A DNA stretch of 64,000 bases from positions 1 through 64,000 of the forward strand of contig JAEZSE010000012.1 of assembly GCA_023421955.1 (NCBI GenBank), in the 5' to 3' direction. The translations under genes were made by a program, and so were the position numbers. Below are positions 9,131 through 17,697 of the stretch, piece after piece. The notes below the pieces were generated by a model. It did not search any database. It was not told the origin of the DNA and saw nothing but the letters and a program-made list of their open reading frames with translations. Positions within the stretch are counted from its first letter, which is position 1, and every line of letters begins with the position of its first letter. This DNA comes from Bacillota bacterium. GTDB taxonomy: Bacteria; Bacillota; Clostridia; Christensenellales; UMGS416.

Positions 9131-10345
9131 ATGGCAAAGTTTCAATATAAGGCCGTCAATATGGGCGGCAGAACCGTGGAAGGCATCGCGGAGGGCAGAG
9201 AGCGCCTGGAAGTGGTGTCGATGCTGCGTGGAAAGGGCTTCTACCCGCTGGACATCACCGAGGTGAAGGCGCCAGGCGCCCTCAACCGGGAGCTGGGCCA
9301 GAAGATCAGCCTGAAGGTGCTCGCGCTGTTCTGCCAGCAGTTTTCCACGATCCTGTCCTCCGGCATCCCGGTGGGGCAGGCGCTGGATATATTGGCCCAG
9401 CAGACGGAAGACAAGCGCCTGAAAGGCGTGCTGCTGGATGTGTATGAAAAAGTGCAGACCGGCCGGAGCCTGACCGACAGCTTCGGCGAGCACGGCAAGC
9501 GCTTCCCCACCATCTTTATGAGCATGCTGGCCGTGGGCGAGGTCTCCGGCACGCTGGAGGGCAGCCTCAAGCGCCTGCACGGCTATTTCAAGCAGGAATA
9601 CCAGTTGGTGGCGAAGTTTCGCACGGCGATGATCTATCCGGCAGTGATCATGGGGCTGGCCGTTGTGATCACCACATTCCTGCTGATCTTCATTGTGCCC
9701 ACCTTCCAGGGCATCTTCGACCGGGCCGGAGCCAATCTGCCGCTGCCCACGCAGATCCTGCTGGGCCTGAGCGGCTTCGTCCGCACCCAGTGGCCGCTCA
9801 TTCTCACTGTGATCGCGGCGGCGGCGCTGGTCTTCCAGATGTATCGCAAATCCGACAATGGCCAGCTGAACCTGGCCCGCCTCAGCCTGAAGCTGCCGGC
9901 ATTCGGGCAGCTCAACATGAAGATGCTGGTGTCGCGGTTCACGCGCACATTGGGCGCGATGACAAGCTCCGGCGTGCCGCTCACGCAGGCGCTGGACATT
10001 ACCTCCCGCGTGGTGTCCAACAAGCACATCGAAAAGAAGCTGAAGCGTGTCACCGAATCAGTGCAGCAGGGATCGGCGCTTTATAAACCTTTGGCCGATA
10101 TCAAGGAGCTGCCGCCGATGGTGCAGAACATGACGCGCTTGGGCGAGGAATCCGGCCAGCTGGATTACATGCTGGAGCAGACCGCCGTCTATTACGACGC
10201 CGAAGCCGAGACTGCCATCGCCCGCACCACCGCGGTGATTGAGCCGGCAATCATCATCGTGATGGCAGGCATCGTTCTGTTTGTGGTGCTGTCCATCCTG
10301 ATGCCCACATTCCAACTGGCCTCTGTGGTGAGCAGCGTAAAATAG
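9131..10345 (+). CDS. pilC: type IV pilus inner-membrane platform protein PilC
   Basis: 404 residues with two T2SSF domains. The first (about residues 70-190) has LALFCQQFSTILSSGIPVGQALD and the second (about 270-395) repeats the pattern as LVSRFTRTLGAMTSSGVPLTQ. Three membrane helices are seen: two around residues 170-240 and one at the C-terminus (IVMAGIVLFVVLSILMPTF). PilC is the membrane platform that couples PilB and PilT to pilin insertion and removal. AAGGAGG precedes ATG 9131. A gap of 375 bp separates it from the pilins, which have their own promoter. Confidence 0.94.
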   Translation: MAKFQYKAVNMGGRTVEGIAEGRERLEVVSMLRGKGFYPLDITEVKAPGALNRELGQKISLKVLALFCQQFSTILSSGIPVGQALDILAQQTEDKRLKGVLLDVYEKVQTGRSLTDSFGEHGKRFPTIFMSMLAVGEVSGTLEGSLKRLHGYFKQEYQLVAKFRTAMIYPAVIMGLAVVITTFLLIFIVPTFQGIFDRAGANLPLPTQILLGLSGFVRTQWPLILTVIAAAALVFQMYRKSDNGQLNLARLSLKLPAFGQLNMKMLVSRFTRTLGAMTSSGVPLTQALDITSRVVSNKHIEKKLKRVTESVQQGSALYKPLADIKELPPMVQNMTRLGEESGQLDYMLEQTAVYYDAEAETAIARTTAVIEPAIIIVMAGIVLFVVLSILMPTFQLASVVSSVK

Positions 10346-10631
10346 GATTTGTCTGGAATGTTTGAATCATCATGAACCAGGGTATCTGGAAAGTAATGGG
10401 TAAAGCAATTGTGGTTTCTGCCGGAATGATGATCTCTATGGAGTTAATCCGTTTGATGGCCTAACTGCCTGATGAAAAGGATCCCGGCACAAGCAACCGC
10501 GGCATAAACCATGAAATCATGAGGGATTGAACCCTCCGCACTTCTGCCAATCGCACCGGATGTGATTCCGATAACGGTTGAAGTTTTGCGGGAGAATTGT
10601 GGCAGCAATGCGGCAATTTCTGGGTTTGGAA
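10346..10631. other. gap before pilins, possible 30-codon ORF
   Basis: The region between pilC and the pilin promoter holds no recognised gene. A 31-codon frame at 10372-10464 encodes a small partly hydrophobic peptide (MNQGIWKVMGKAIVVSAGMM...), but it has no good ribosome site, so it is only a possibility. A short GAGGG/CCCTC hairpin lies at about 10519-10534. Confidence 0.35.
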
Positions 10632-10660
10632 TTGAAGGATTAACGGCAAAAGGATATAAT
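10632..10660 (+). promoter_or_regulatory. strong pilin promoter
   Basis: -35 TTGAAG (10632-10637), 17-bp spacer, perfect -10 TATAAT (10655-10660), about 60 bp before the first pilin. A separate strong promoter fits the high dose of pilin needed relative to the assembly machinery. Confidence 0.75.
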
Positions 10661-10720
10661 TCAATGGTTGAATTATACGGCGAACTAACCCGTATGATAA
10701 ATAAAACTGGAGGTGCTCCT

Positions 10721-11074
10721 ATGCTTCTGACACTCAAGAAGAAGAACAAGAAGGGCTTCACACTGATCGAGCTCATCGTCGTCGTCGCGATCCTGGCCAT
10801 CCTGGCCGCCATCGCAGTCCCTAGCTTCATCGGCCTGCAGGAGAGGGCTCAGAACGGTGTGGAAGTCGGCTGCGCCAGCTCGCTGGTCGGTGCAATCAAT
10901 GTCTACAATGCGCTGAACGAAGCCACCCCCATTGCCGCCGCCAATGACGCTGCGCTTACGACGCTGGGCAACCTCGCACCGACATTTGATTCAAGCGTTA
11001 CAATGGCTGATGTCTATGCTCGCATTGATTTCAACAATGGCGTTGCTTACGTGAGCGATACGAGTCTTGAGTAA
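10721..11074 (+). CDS. type IV major-type pilin (prepilin)
   Basis: 117 residues from ATG 10721 with GGAGGTGCTCCT directly upstream. A short basic leader (MLLTLKKKNKKG) ends at the prepilin peptidase site G/FTLIELIVVV, with Glu at +5 of the mature protein, then a hydrophobic N-terminal helix AILAILAAIAVPSF. The globular part is small (about 80 residues) and has a single Cys in this region, so no disulfide D-region is possible within one chain. Being first behind its own strong promoter, it is the best candidate for the main pilus subunit. PilD, encoded downstream, should cleave the leader. Confidence 0.92.
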   Translation: MLLTLKKKNKKGFTLIELIVVVAILAILAAIAVPSFIGLQERAQNGVEVGCASSLVGAINVYNALNEATPIAAANDAALTTLGNLAPTFDSSVTMADVYARIDFNNGVAYVSDTSLE

Positions 11075-11086
11075 TTACATGCAGTT

Positions 11087-11467
11087 ATGACGGCAGAATC
11101 AAAGAAATCGGGAAAGAAACGGCACGCAGGATTCACATTGCTTGAATTAGTAATGACCGCCGCGCTGCTTGCTATCATCGCCGCCATAGCAATACCGTCA
11201 TTTATGTCATTACAAGACAAGGCTCGGCAAAGCACTGACATCGCAAGCGCAACGGAGATCGCCAACGCGATCAACCTTCACAACCACGCCAGCCCGGAAG
11301 AAGCACTGTCACAAGGCGATGTTTCCGGGTGGGCATCGGAAGCCGATGTTCAGGCTGCATTGGAAGGGCTGACACCAAAACTAGAGCCGGACAACTTCGC
11401 GCAAGCCATTGACAGGGTGAACGTGAACGAATACGGAATTGCTACGGTGAATACAGCCATCAACTGA
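11087..11467 (+). CDS. second type IV prepilin
   Basis: 126 residues. The leader MTAESKKSGKKRHAG precedes the cleavage site G/FTLLELVMT with Glu at +5, then AIIAAIAIPSFMSLQDKARQ, closely similar to the first pilin helix. The globular C-terminal part is acidic and has no cysteines. It lies 12 bp after the first pilin, so both are made from one transcript, and a hairpin terminator follows. It may be a second major subunit or a paralogue that co-assembles. The ribosome site is weak, which would give a lower yield than the first pilin. Confidence 0.88.
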   Translation: MTAESKKSGKKRHAGFTLLELVMTAALLAIIAAIAIPSFMSLQDKARQSTDIASATEIANAINLHNHASPEEALSQGDVSGWASEADVQAALEGLTPKLEPDNFAQAIDRVNVNEYGIATVNTAIN

Positions 11468-11486
11468 TTTCCCAGCCACAATTGTG

Positions 11487-11518
11487 GGGAACGGAGCGTA
11501 AACGAACGTTCCGTTCCC
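11487..11518 (+). terminator. hairpin terminator after the pilins
   Basis: GGGAACGGA (11487-11495) pairs perfectly with TCCGTTCCC (11510-11518), followed by TTTCATC. The T run is short, so it probably terminates partially, letting some transcription reach pilD and the minor pilins. Confidence 0.65.
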
Positions 11519-11542
11519 TTTCATCAAACTTCTGGAGTATGT

Positions 11543-12388
11543 ATGGACCTGGAAACAATCCTTCGCTTTTATGGCTCAAACCCCTGGTATGGGGCAATCC
11601 TGACCGGCATCCTGGGCCTTTGCGTGGGATCATTCCTGAACGTATGCATCTATCGCATCCCGAACAAACTGTCTATACGCACTCCCCCCTCCCACTGCCC
11701 GGACTGCAAGGCGCGGCTCACCGCGCTGGACATGGTGCCGGTGGCAAGCTGGCTCTTCCTGGGCGGCAAGTGCCGCCACTGCGGCAAGCCGATCAGCCCC
11801 CGCTACATGATCGTGGAGCTGCTCACAGGAGTTTTGTTTCTGCTCTGCTGGTGGCGGCTGCCGGGGCTTGGAAGCCTGATCCCGGCGCTGGCGCTGGTCA
11901 GCGTGCTGATCGCAGCCTGCTTCATTGACGCGGAGCACACGATCATCCCTAACGGCCTGGTGCTGTTTGGCTCCGTGTGCGGGGCGCTGGCCGTGCTCAT
12001 CACAAGCCTCGCAGGCAACCCCAACCCCCGCTGGCAGGACGCCCTGCTGGGTGCATTGGCCGGCGGCGGCCCGCTGTTTCTGATTGACGTGGTCTCCCGC
12101 CTGATCCTGAGGAAGGACGGCATGGGCGGCGGCGATGTGAAGCTGATGGCGATGGTGGGCCTCTTTCTGGGCTGGCAGCACACCTTGCTGGCGCTGGTGC
12201 TTGCGGTGGTAGCGGGTGGCCTGGCCGGAGCCGTGCTGCTGGTCACAAAGGTGCTCAAACACGGCGACTACTTTCCCTTCGGGCCGTTTCTGGCGGCCGG
12301 TTCGCTGACAGCGCTGCTGTTTGGGCAGCAGATCCTGCAGGGGTATCTTGCGTTTAGCAACGCAATCGTCAAACTGATCATAGGGTGA
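11543..12388 (+). CDS. pilD: prepilin peptidase/N-methyltransferase PilD
   Basis: 281 residues, polytopic membrane protein (A24 aspartic protease). Residues ~25-50 carry GLCVGSFLNVCIYRIPN. The cytoplasmic N-methylation domain has both zinc pairs, CPDC (~52) and CRHC (~76). Catalytic aspartates lie in FIDAEHTIIPN (~130) and GMGGGDVKLMAM (~195). It cleaves and methylates the prepilins encoded on either side. ATG 11543 follows CTGGAG with 5-6 nt spacing. Its stop overlaps the start region of the next prepilin. Confidence 0.95.
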   Translation: MDLETILRFYGSNPWYGAILTGILGLCVGSFLNVCIYRIPNKLSIRTPPSHCPDCKARLTALDMVPVASWLFLGGKCRHCGKPISPRYMIVELLTGVLFLLCWWRLPGLGSLIPALALVSVLIAACFIDAEHTIIPNGLVLFGSVCGALAVLITSLAGNPNPRWQDALLGALAGGGPLFLIDVVSRLILRKDGMGGGDVKLMAMVGLFLGWQHTLLALVLAVVAGGLAGAVLLVTKVLKHGDYFPFGPFLAAGSLTALLFGQQILQGYLAFSNAIVKLIIG

Positions 12389-12393
12389 TAACT

Positions 12394-13164
12394 TTGAAAA
12401 AATCGGCACTCAAAAATAACAAAGGCCTGACACTGCTGGAAGTTCTGGTGGCGGTGTTTATCCTTGCCCTTGTGGCGGTGCCGCTCATCAATATGTTTGT
12501 AACAAGCACCAGGTTCACGGTGCTGGCGGAAGACAACACCAAAACCACCTATCTAGCGCAGGCGAAAATCGAGGAGCTCCGCACTAAAACCTACGGCCAG
12601 CTCTTCAACCTGCTTGGCACCAGCCCCGCATCCAACCCGGACCATGCCGCCGCAAGCGGCAAATTCTACTCCATCGTGACGGCCCCGGCCGGCGCGATCA
12701 GCAAGGCCGCGTTTTCCGGCACGCCAAATTACGCGCACCTGTTCATCCGCGGCGGCAGCGCGACATTCACCGGCCCTGACGGCAAGGTGGCCACAGGGAC
12801 CTCCGGTTCGATCACGCTGGCAGTGTCCGGCAGCAGCTATACCATCTCCGGTGGGGTGTCCGCATCCGGCTCTGTGCCGGACGGCAGGCCTCTGGGGCTG
12901 ATCATCAACTGCGGCACCGCAAGCTTTTCCAGCGTGGTCTCACTGTCCGGCGTGAGCGCCTGCGCCGTCTATGAAACGCCCGCCCAGGCGCAGGTCAGCA
13001 GCATTGGTGTGGTGGGCATTTCCACGTCAAACCTGTTTATCTATGACAGCGACAATCCGCCGGCCACCACGCTGGTGGATGTGAAGTGTATGGTTTATGA
13101 ATCCTCGTCGTCCGCCACGCCGCAATGCGTCGTGCAGGACACGCTGGAGGTGGCCGCGCCATGA
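12394..13164 (+). CDS. minor prepilin, PilV-like
   Basis: 256 residues. The leader LKKSALKNNKG ends at the cleavage site G/LTLLEVLVAV, then VFILALVAVPLINMFVTSTR. TTG 12394 is preferred because AGGGTGAT precedes it by about 5 nt; GTG 12385, which overlaps the pilD stop, is the alternative. The large C-terminal part is rich in Ser, Gly and Val and looks beta-stranded. Cysteines are few. Long pseudopilins of this kind usually sit at the pilus tip or prime assembly. Its stop overlaps the next start (ATGA), showing translational coupling. Confidence 0.85.
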   Translation: MKKSALKNNKGLTLLEVLVAVFILALVAVPLINMFVTSTRFTVLAEDNTKTTYLAQAKIEELRTKTYGQLFNLLGTSPASNPDHAAASGKFYSIVTAPAGAISKAAFSGTPNYAHLFIRGGSATFTGPDGKVATGTSGSITLAVSGSSYTISGGVSASGSVPDGRPLGLIINCGTASFSSVVSLSGVSACAVYETPAQAQVSSIGVVGISTSNLFIYDSDNPPATTLVDVKCMVYESSSSATPQCVVQDTLEVAAP

Positions 13165-13577
13165 AGAGGAAAACGCTGGGAAACCGTGGGGTCACACTGG
13201 TGGAGCTGATGGTGACGATCGCCATCCTCGCAATCATCGGAACGTCTGTCTATTCCTCGATGATCCTGGGCATCAAGACCTACAACATCAACATGGACGA
13301 GACAGCGGACCAGCAGGGCCTGCGGCAGGCCGCGCTGCACATCTCCAAACAGGTGCGCAACACCACCGCCGCCGGCGTCACCGTGTCATCAGGGTCACTG
13401 ACGGTCAACGGCAAATCCTATACCATCGACAACACAGCCAAGACGCTGAACTACAACGGCTCGGTGCTGGCATACAATATCAATGCATTCACCGCCTCCA
13501 TCAGCGGCGAGCTTCTTACCGTCACGCTGACATCGGTAAGCGGCATCACAGTCAGCACACAACTGGCTCTGCGATGA
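13161..13577 (+). CDS. minor prepilin, PilW/FimT-like
   Basis: 138 residues from ATG 13161, which overlaps the previous stop; GGAGGTGG lies 8 nt upstream. Leader MKRKTLGNRG, cleavage site G/VTLVELMVT with Glu at +5, then AILAIIGTSVYSSMILGI. The short C-terminal part is Ser/Thr-rich and beta-prone. It belongs with the neighbouring PilV-like and PilX-like proteins as part of a tip/priming set. Confidence 0.85.
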   Translation: MKRKTLGNRGVTLVELMVTIAILAIIGTSVYSSMILGIKTYNINMDETADQQGLRQAALHISKQVRNTTAAGVTVSSGSLTVNGKSYTIDNTAKTLNYNGSVLAYNINAFTASISGELLTVTLTSVSGITVSTQLALR

Positions 13578-13593
13578 CAAGGAGATGTGAGCC

Positions 13594-15228
13594 ATGAGGA
13601 AATCCATAAAGCAAAGAATCACAGACAATAGGGGCTCGGCATTGGTGTCGGTGTTCCTGGTGATCATGGTGCTGTTGGTGTTGGGCATGGGCATCCTGGC
13701 GCTGACGATGAACAACGTAAAGCAATCTGCCGTGGTGGACAACTATGAGCGGGATTATTACGCTGCCAACCGCGCTGCCCAACAGGCCATTGAAAACCTG
13801 AAGCGCACCGTGGGGGACTATTACAATGACCTGGCGCTGAAATTCGCCGACACGGCAAATATAGCCGCATACGAAACGGCCTATAACAATTTCTTCACCA
13901 ACGTGCGCAACAACGCCAATGCCACGTTCACCGAACCGGCGCTGGACACCTCCAGGGGTGGGCCCGGCAGCACCGTCACAACGGTTGCGATGGGCACGCC
14001 AAACGGCAACACCTGCACCTATACGATCTCCTCAAAGGCCGTGGCCGGCGAGACCACCCGCACTGTGTATGCGTCCATCACGATTATCCGCACGGAGAAG
14101 TTTAAAACGGAGTTCTTGACCAAGTTTGGCAACAACGCGCTGATTGCCGGCGGCAACGTGAACATGGATGGAAACAAGAATGCCAAGATCGACGTGAACG
14201 GCGATGTGGTCGTCGGCGGCTCTGTTGTGGACACAACGCACGGCGGCTCCGGCTATTTCGACGCCACCAATTATGACCCGGCCCATCCAGAGCTGTATGT
14301 GGACCCCACAATCGTGTCAAAGCTGACATGGTCATTGTCGTACGGCAGCTTCCCACAGGTCGCAAAGGATGCCGCAGTGGCCGCAGCCGCGCCCAAGATC
14401 AGCAACGGCGCCACTGTGCAGGCGTCCAGCTATATCACACCAATGGACATTGAGGGCAACCCTGGCGCATCCTACATGATCACAGGGGCATCCCCCGCCA
14501 CCTCCGGCCAGATTGGCAGCACGGGCAACCTCACGCTGGACGGTGCCACGCTTTCAGGCGTGTCTATCTATGTGTCCGGCAACCTGACGATCAAGAACAG
14601 CACGTCGCTCAGCGGTGTCAGCATTTATGTCACAGGCGCGTCAAGCGTTCTTGATATTGACGACAGCACGCTGACCAACGTGAAGATCTATTGTAACGGC
14701 GACATGAATTCTTACAATACGGTGTATCGTCACAATTCCTCCGGCCAGGGCTGCCAGGTGGCGGTCAGGGGCGACACCACGCTCTCCGGAGACTCGCTGG
14801 ACAGCCAGCAGAGCAAGTGCTACTTCTACACCGGTGGCACATTCACAATCCTGAGCAGCCACTTTGACAACATCATTGTCTATGCCGGCACAAAGCTCAA
14901 CGTCCTGCTGGAGAGCCATGGCAACCGAAAGGGCAACCGTTCCGAGCTGACCGGGCTGCTCTATACCGCTGGCTCAGCGGAGATCAACAGCTGCCTGATC
15001 CGCGGCCAGCTGGTCTCAAAAAACGATGTCCTGGCAGACGACAGCATCAACTCCAGCACGCTGGCCGACCTGGTGTTTGCCCCGGCAGACATCAGCGACC
15101 TGCTGAATGACCCCACATTCACCAGCAGTATCTTCGCCAACGAGACCCTCGGGTCCGTCACAAAGATCTATATCAAGCCGCTGATCTCGGAGATGTATTC
15201 CGGGGAATCCGGCATCAAGGAAAGCTGA
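13594..15228 (+). CDS. PilX-like pilus protein with predicted beta-helix domain
   Basis: 544 residues; AAGGAGATG precedes ATG 13594. The N-terminus (DNRGSALVSVFLVIMVLLVL) resembles the PilX N-terminal segment: a basic leader then a long hydrophobic helix, but without Glu at +5. Residues ~30-190 look like a globular pilin-like domain. From ~200 onward come repeated short beta units (GNLTLDGATLSGVSIYVSGN, LTIKNSTSLSGVSIYVTG, DSTLTNVKIYCNGDM), the pattern of a right-handed beta-helix or bactofilin-like fold. Such a part could project from the pilus tip as an adhesin. No known ligand domain was recognised. Confidence 0.78.
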   Translation: MRKSIKQRITDNRGSALVSVFLVIMVLLVLGMGILALTMNNVKQSAVVDNYERDYYAANRAAQQAIENLKRTVGDYYNDLALKFADTANIAAYETAYNNFFTNVRNNANATFTEPALDTSRGGPGSTVTTVAMGTPNGNTCTYTISSKAVAGETTRTVYASITIIRTEKFKTEFLTKFGNNALIAGGNVNMDGNKNAKIDVNGDVVVGGSVVDTTHGGSGYFDATNYDPAHPELYVDPTIVSKLTWSLSYGSFPQVAKDAAVAAAAPKISNGATVQASSYITPMDIEGNPGASYMITGASPATSGQIGSTGNLTLDGATLSGVSIYVSGNLTIKNSTSLSGVSIYVTGASSVLDIDDSTLTNVKIYCNGDMNSYNTVYRHNSSGQGCQVAVRGDTTLSGDSLDSQQSKCYFYTGGTFTILSSHFDNIIVYAGTKLNVLLESHGNRKGNRSELTGLLYTAGSAEINSCLIRGQLVSKNDVLADDSINSSTLADLVFAPADISDLLNDPTFTSSIFANETLGSVTKIYIKPLISEMYSGESGIKES

Positions 15229-15258
15229 TATCCAGAACAGGGAGGAGAGGAACTACAT

Positions 15259-16269
15259 TTGCCGATACAAAGGAAAAATATCGTCGGCATCGACGTGGGC
15301 TCCAGCGCAGTGAAGCTGGTGCAAAGCTATGGCCCCCGCAACTGGAAAACCGGGATTGCGGCACTGCCAGACGGCGTGATGGCTGGTAACATCATCAATT
15401 CATCAAAACTGCTGGCGGCCACCGTGAAAAAGGCGATGGCGGCCGGCCATATCGCGGGGGGCAAAGCTGCCCTGTGCTTGAGCGGCATGGACATCATCAT
15501 TCGCCACACTGTGCTACCCAGGATGTCTGCCGAGCAGCTCAAACAGAATGTCGTGGATGAGATCTCCGGCTATCTGGCTGTGGACCCGGCGCTCTATGTG
15601 ATTGATTACAAGGTACAAGATGTGCTCACCGAAGGCGCCGCCACCCAATACAAGGTGATGATCGTGGCAGTGCCGAAGAACATCATCACACCCTACATCC
15701 AGGCGCTCTCCCAGGCGGGGCTGAAAGTCGTGTCAGTGGATGTGGCCGCCAACGCCAGGGAAAAGCTGGTCAACCACATCCTGGGCCGGGGCAGCAACTT
15801 CGCCGTAATCGATCTGGGGATGAACACCACACTGATTGACACCTATCAGTCAGGCCGGTTTTTTGTGGGTAAGGCCAACACAATGGGTCTATCCGCCGTA
15901 GCAGCCACGCTGGCCAAGAGCATGGAAACCGACGAGCTGAGGGCGTTGGAGATGATCCTGGGCACGGAGCAGAGCGCCGAGTGCAAGCAAGCACTCAGCG
16001 ATTATCTGGATCAGGTGGTGGGCGACGCTGTGCGCACCACCGACTATTTCCGCTCCCGCAACCAGATGGCTGCAGTTGACCAGGTTTATCTGTGCGGAGG
16101 AGGCGCCCGGATCCCGGGCATTGCGCACATGATCCAGGACCGTATGAATCTGCCCGTGCAGGATATCAGCGCCTTGTTGTCCAGCGTGTTGGCCAGCGGG
16201 AACGATTCCGCGCAACGGTTGTCCACATTTGCGGCCGCAGCCGGCTGCACGCTGACGGAGGTGGATTGA
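15259..16269 (+). CDS. pilM: type IV pilus assembly protein PilM
   Basis: 336 residues, actin/FtsA-like ATPase fold: phosphate 1 motif VGIDVGSSAVKLVQ at the N-terminus, phosphate 2 AVIDLGMNTTLIDTY (~175-190), adenosine motif VYLCGGGARIPGI (~275-287). Start is TTG 15259 with GGAGGAGAGG 8 nt upstream. PilM sits on the cytoplasmic side and binds the N-terminus of PilN, linking the PilB motor to the PilNO frame. It is followed by pilN after 1 bp. Confidence 0.93.
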   Translation: MPIQRKNIVGIDVGSSAVKLVQSYGPRNWKTGIAALPDGVMAGNIINSSKLLAATVKKAMAAGHIAGGKAALCLSGMDIIIRHTVLPRMSAEQLKQNVVDEISGYLAVDPALYVIDYKVQDVLTEGAATQYKVMIVAVPKNIITPYIQALSQAGLKVVSVDVAANAREKLVNHILGRGSNFAVIDLGMNTTLIDTYQSGRFFVGKANTMGLSAVAATLAKSMETDELRALEMILGTEQSAECKQALSDYLDQVVGDAVRTTDYFRSRNQMAAVDQVYLCGGGARIPGIAHMIQDRMNLPVQDISALLSSVLASGNDSAQRLSTFAAAAGCTLTEVD

Positions 16270-16270
16270 G

Positions 16271-16957
16271 ATGATGCAGAATCCAATGCCCTCCACTGAA
16301 AAAACAACCGTCAAAACTGCCAGGCCATCGGGCGCGCTGAAGCGTGACGTCAACCTGCTGCCGGTCAACGAAAACTCCGAACGGATGGCCCGTCAGGGCA
16401 CCGTGGCGCTGTTTGTGCTCCTGGGCGTGCTGGCGCTGGCGACGGTGGCAGTCTATCTGCCATCCACCTGGCTCGGCAGCCTGCAGAACAAAGCAAGCGC
16501 CGCAGAAAACCAAGCTGCCTCTCTTGCCCATGTGGAAACGGAATTCGCCGAGGTTGTCGCACAGCGCAAAAGCCTTCTGGAAATGGTCTCCAATCTGGAA
16601 GGCATCACTGGATCAGGCCTGCACCCCGCCAGCATCAACAGCATGCTCTCCATCGCCTGCCCGGAAAAGATCACATTGACTGCCTACACACTCAGCAACG
16701 GGGAGCTTTCCGTCACAGGCATTGCCGCGAACGACACAGACGTTGCCCAATTCCTCGTGAACCTGCGCGCACAGCCCAACACCTATGGCACCTCGCTTGT
16801 CAGTGACGTGGAAAACCCGGATCCGGGCGCCGTATTGCCGCGGCTTTTCACCGTGACCGTCCGGCTCACGCCAGCGCTCGCGCCCACGGCAGAAGCCACG
16901 CAAGCCCCTGCCACGCAAGCCCCTGCCACGCAAGGAGGTGATGGCCAATGGCATTGA
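16271..16957 (+). CDS. pilN: type IV pilus assembly protein PilN
   Basis: 228 residues. The PilM-binding motif is visible as KRDVNLLPVNE (~23-33), the counterpart of INLLP. A single membrane helix follows (~45-65, VALFVLLGVLALATVAVYL), then a coiled coil and a ferredoxin-like periplasm-side domain. The C-terminus carries a short ATQAP repeat arising from a 15-bp tandem DNA repeat (about 16893-16932). The repeat runs straight into AAGGAGGTGATGG, the ribosome site of pilO. The gene overlaps pilO by 10 bp. Confidence 0.88.
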   Translation: MMQNPMPSTEKTTVKTARPSGALKRDVNLLPVNENSERMARQGTVALFVLLGVLALATVAVYLPSTWLGSLQNKASAAENQAASLAHVETEFAEVVAQRKSLLEMVSNLEGITGSGLHPASINSMLSIACPEKITLTAYTLSNGELSVTGIAANDTDVAQFLVNLRAQPNTYGTSLVSDVENPDPGAVLPRLFTVTVRLTPALAPTAEATQAPATQAPATQGGDGQWH

Positions 16958-17634
16958 CTAAAAGGGAGAAATTCCTGATCGTCTTCGGGTTGATCATCGT
17001 GACGGTGGCCGTCTACGTGATGTATTTCCTAGTTCCCTATCTGCAACACACCAGTGACACCAAGCAGCGCCTGGCAGCGGCGCAATCGCGAGTGAATGTG
17101 CTGAACATGCAAGCGGCAAACATTGGCAGCATCAAAGACAGCATCGCCACGCTGGAAGGCAATCTGAAGGAAAAGGGAGCCGCCGTGGCAACCGGTATTG
17201 ACCACGCAAAGATCCTGCTCTATCTGGAAAACCTGGTCAAAGGCAGGGCGAAGGGCATTTCCATACAAGCCCCCGCCGACCAGGCTCAAACAGGGAAATT
17301 TCAAACACAACACATCGCGATTGATTTCCACACCTCCTGGAAGGAGTATGTGGCGATCATGGACGACCTGAAGAAAAACGAGCTGTATAACCAGGTTGCA
17401 TATATCCAGGCCGAATACCGCAAGCCGGAAGCACAGCAGGCGCCAGTCGCCACTTCGCCAGACGCCACAGAGACTGTTGCTGCAACTGCCGCACCGATCA
17501 CAGACAAAAACGTGATTTATGTGCATCTGGAACTGGTGTTCTACGCATTTGAGCTGCCGGAAGGGCAGCAGTTGGAGCCGCCGCTCAAGCCCACCGAGGC
17601 AGACCGGAAGCTGACGTTGTTCCCGGCCAAATAA
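16948..17634 (+). CDS. pilO: type IV pilus assembly protein PilO
   Basis: 228 residues. N-terminal helix (~10-30, FLIVFGLIIVTVAVYVMYFL), a coiled coil (~35-75), then a ferredoxin-like domain containing IAIDFHTSWKEYVAIMDDLK (~120-140), typical of PilO. It pairs with PilN to form the alignment frame. No pilP or pilQ follows, as expected without an outer membrane. The start overlaps the end of pilN, and a strong hairpin terminator follows, closing the operon. Confidence 0.88.
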   Translation: MALTKREKFLIVFGLIIVTVAVYVMYFLVPYLQHTSDTKQRLAAAQSRVNVLNMQAANIGSIKDSIATLEGNLKEKGAAVATGIDHAKILLYLENLVKGRAKGISIQAPADQAQTGKFQTQHIAIDFHTSWKEYVAIMDDLKKNELYNQVAYIQAEYRKPEAQQAPVATSPDATETVAATAAPITDKNVIYVHLELVFYAFELPEGQQLEPPLKPTEADRKLTLFPAK

Positions 17635-17646
17635 CAAGAGTAAAGC

Positions 17647-17688
17647 AAAACCGGGGCGATCGCATGCAACAGCGTTCGCCCCGGTTTT
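17647..17688. terminator. bidirectional terminator
   Basis: AAAACCGGGGCGA pairs perfectly with TCGCCCCGGTTTT (arms 17647-17659 and 17676-17688) followed by CTTTCTT on the plus strand; the A-rich left side gives GGTTTTGCTTTA on the minus strand. It lies between the convergent pilO and anti-sigma genes and should serve both. Confidence 0.85.
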
Positions 17689-17697
17689 CTTTCTTGC

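Noticed and set aside
10372..10464. 30-residue peptide between pilC and the pilins
   Set aside because: No convincing ribosome site and no homologue known to me; listed only as a possibility.
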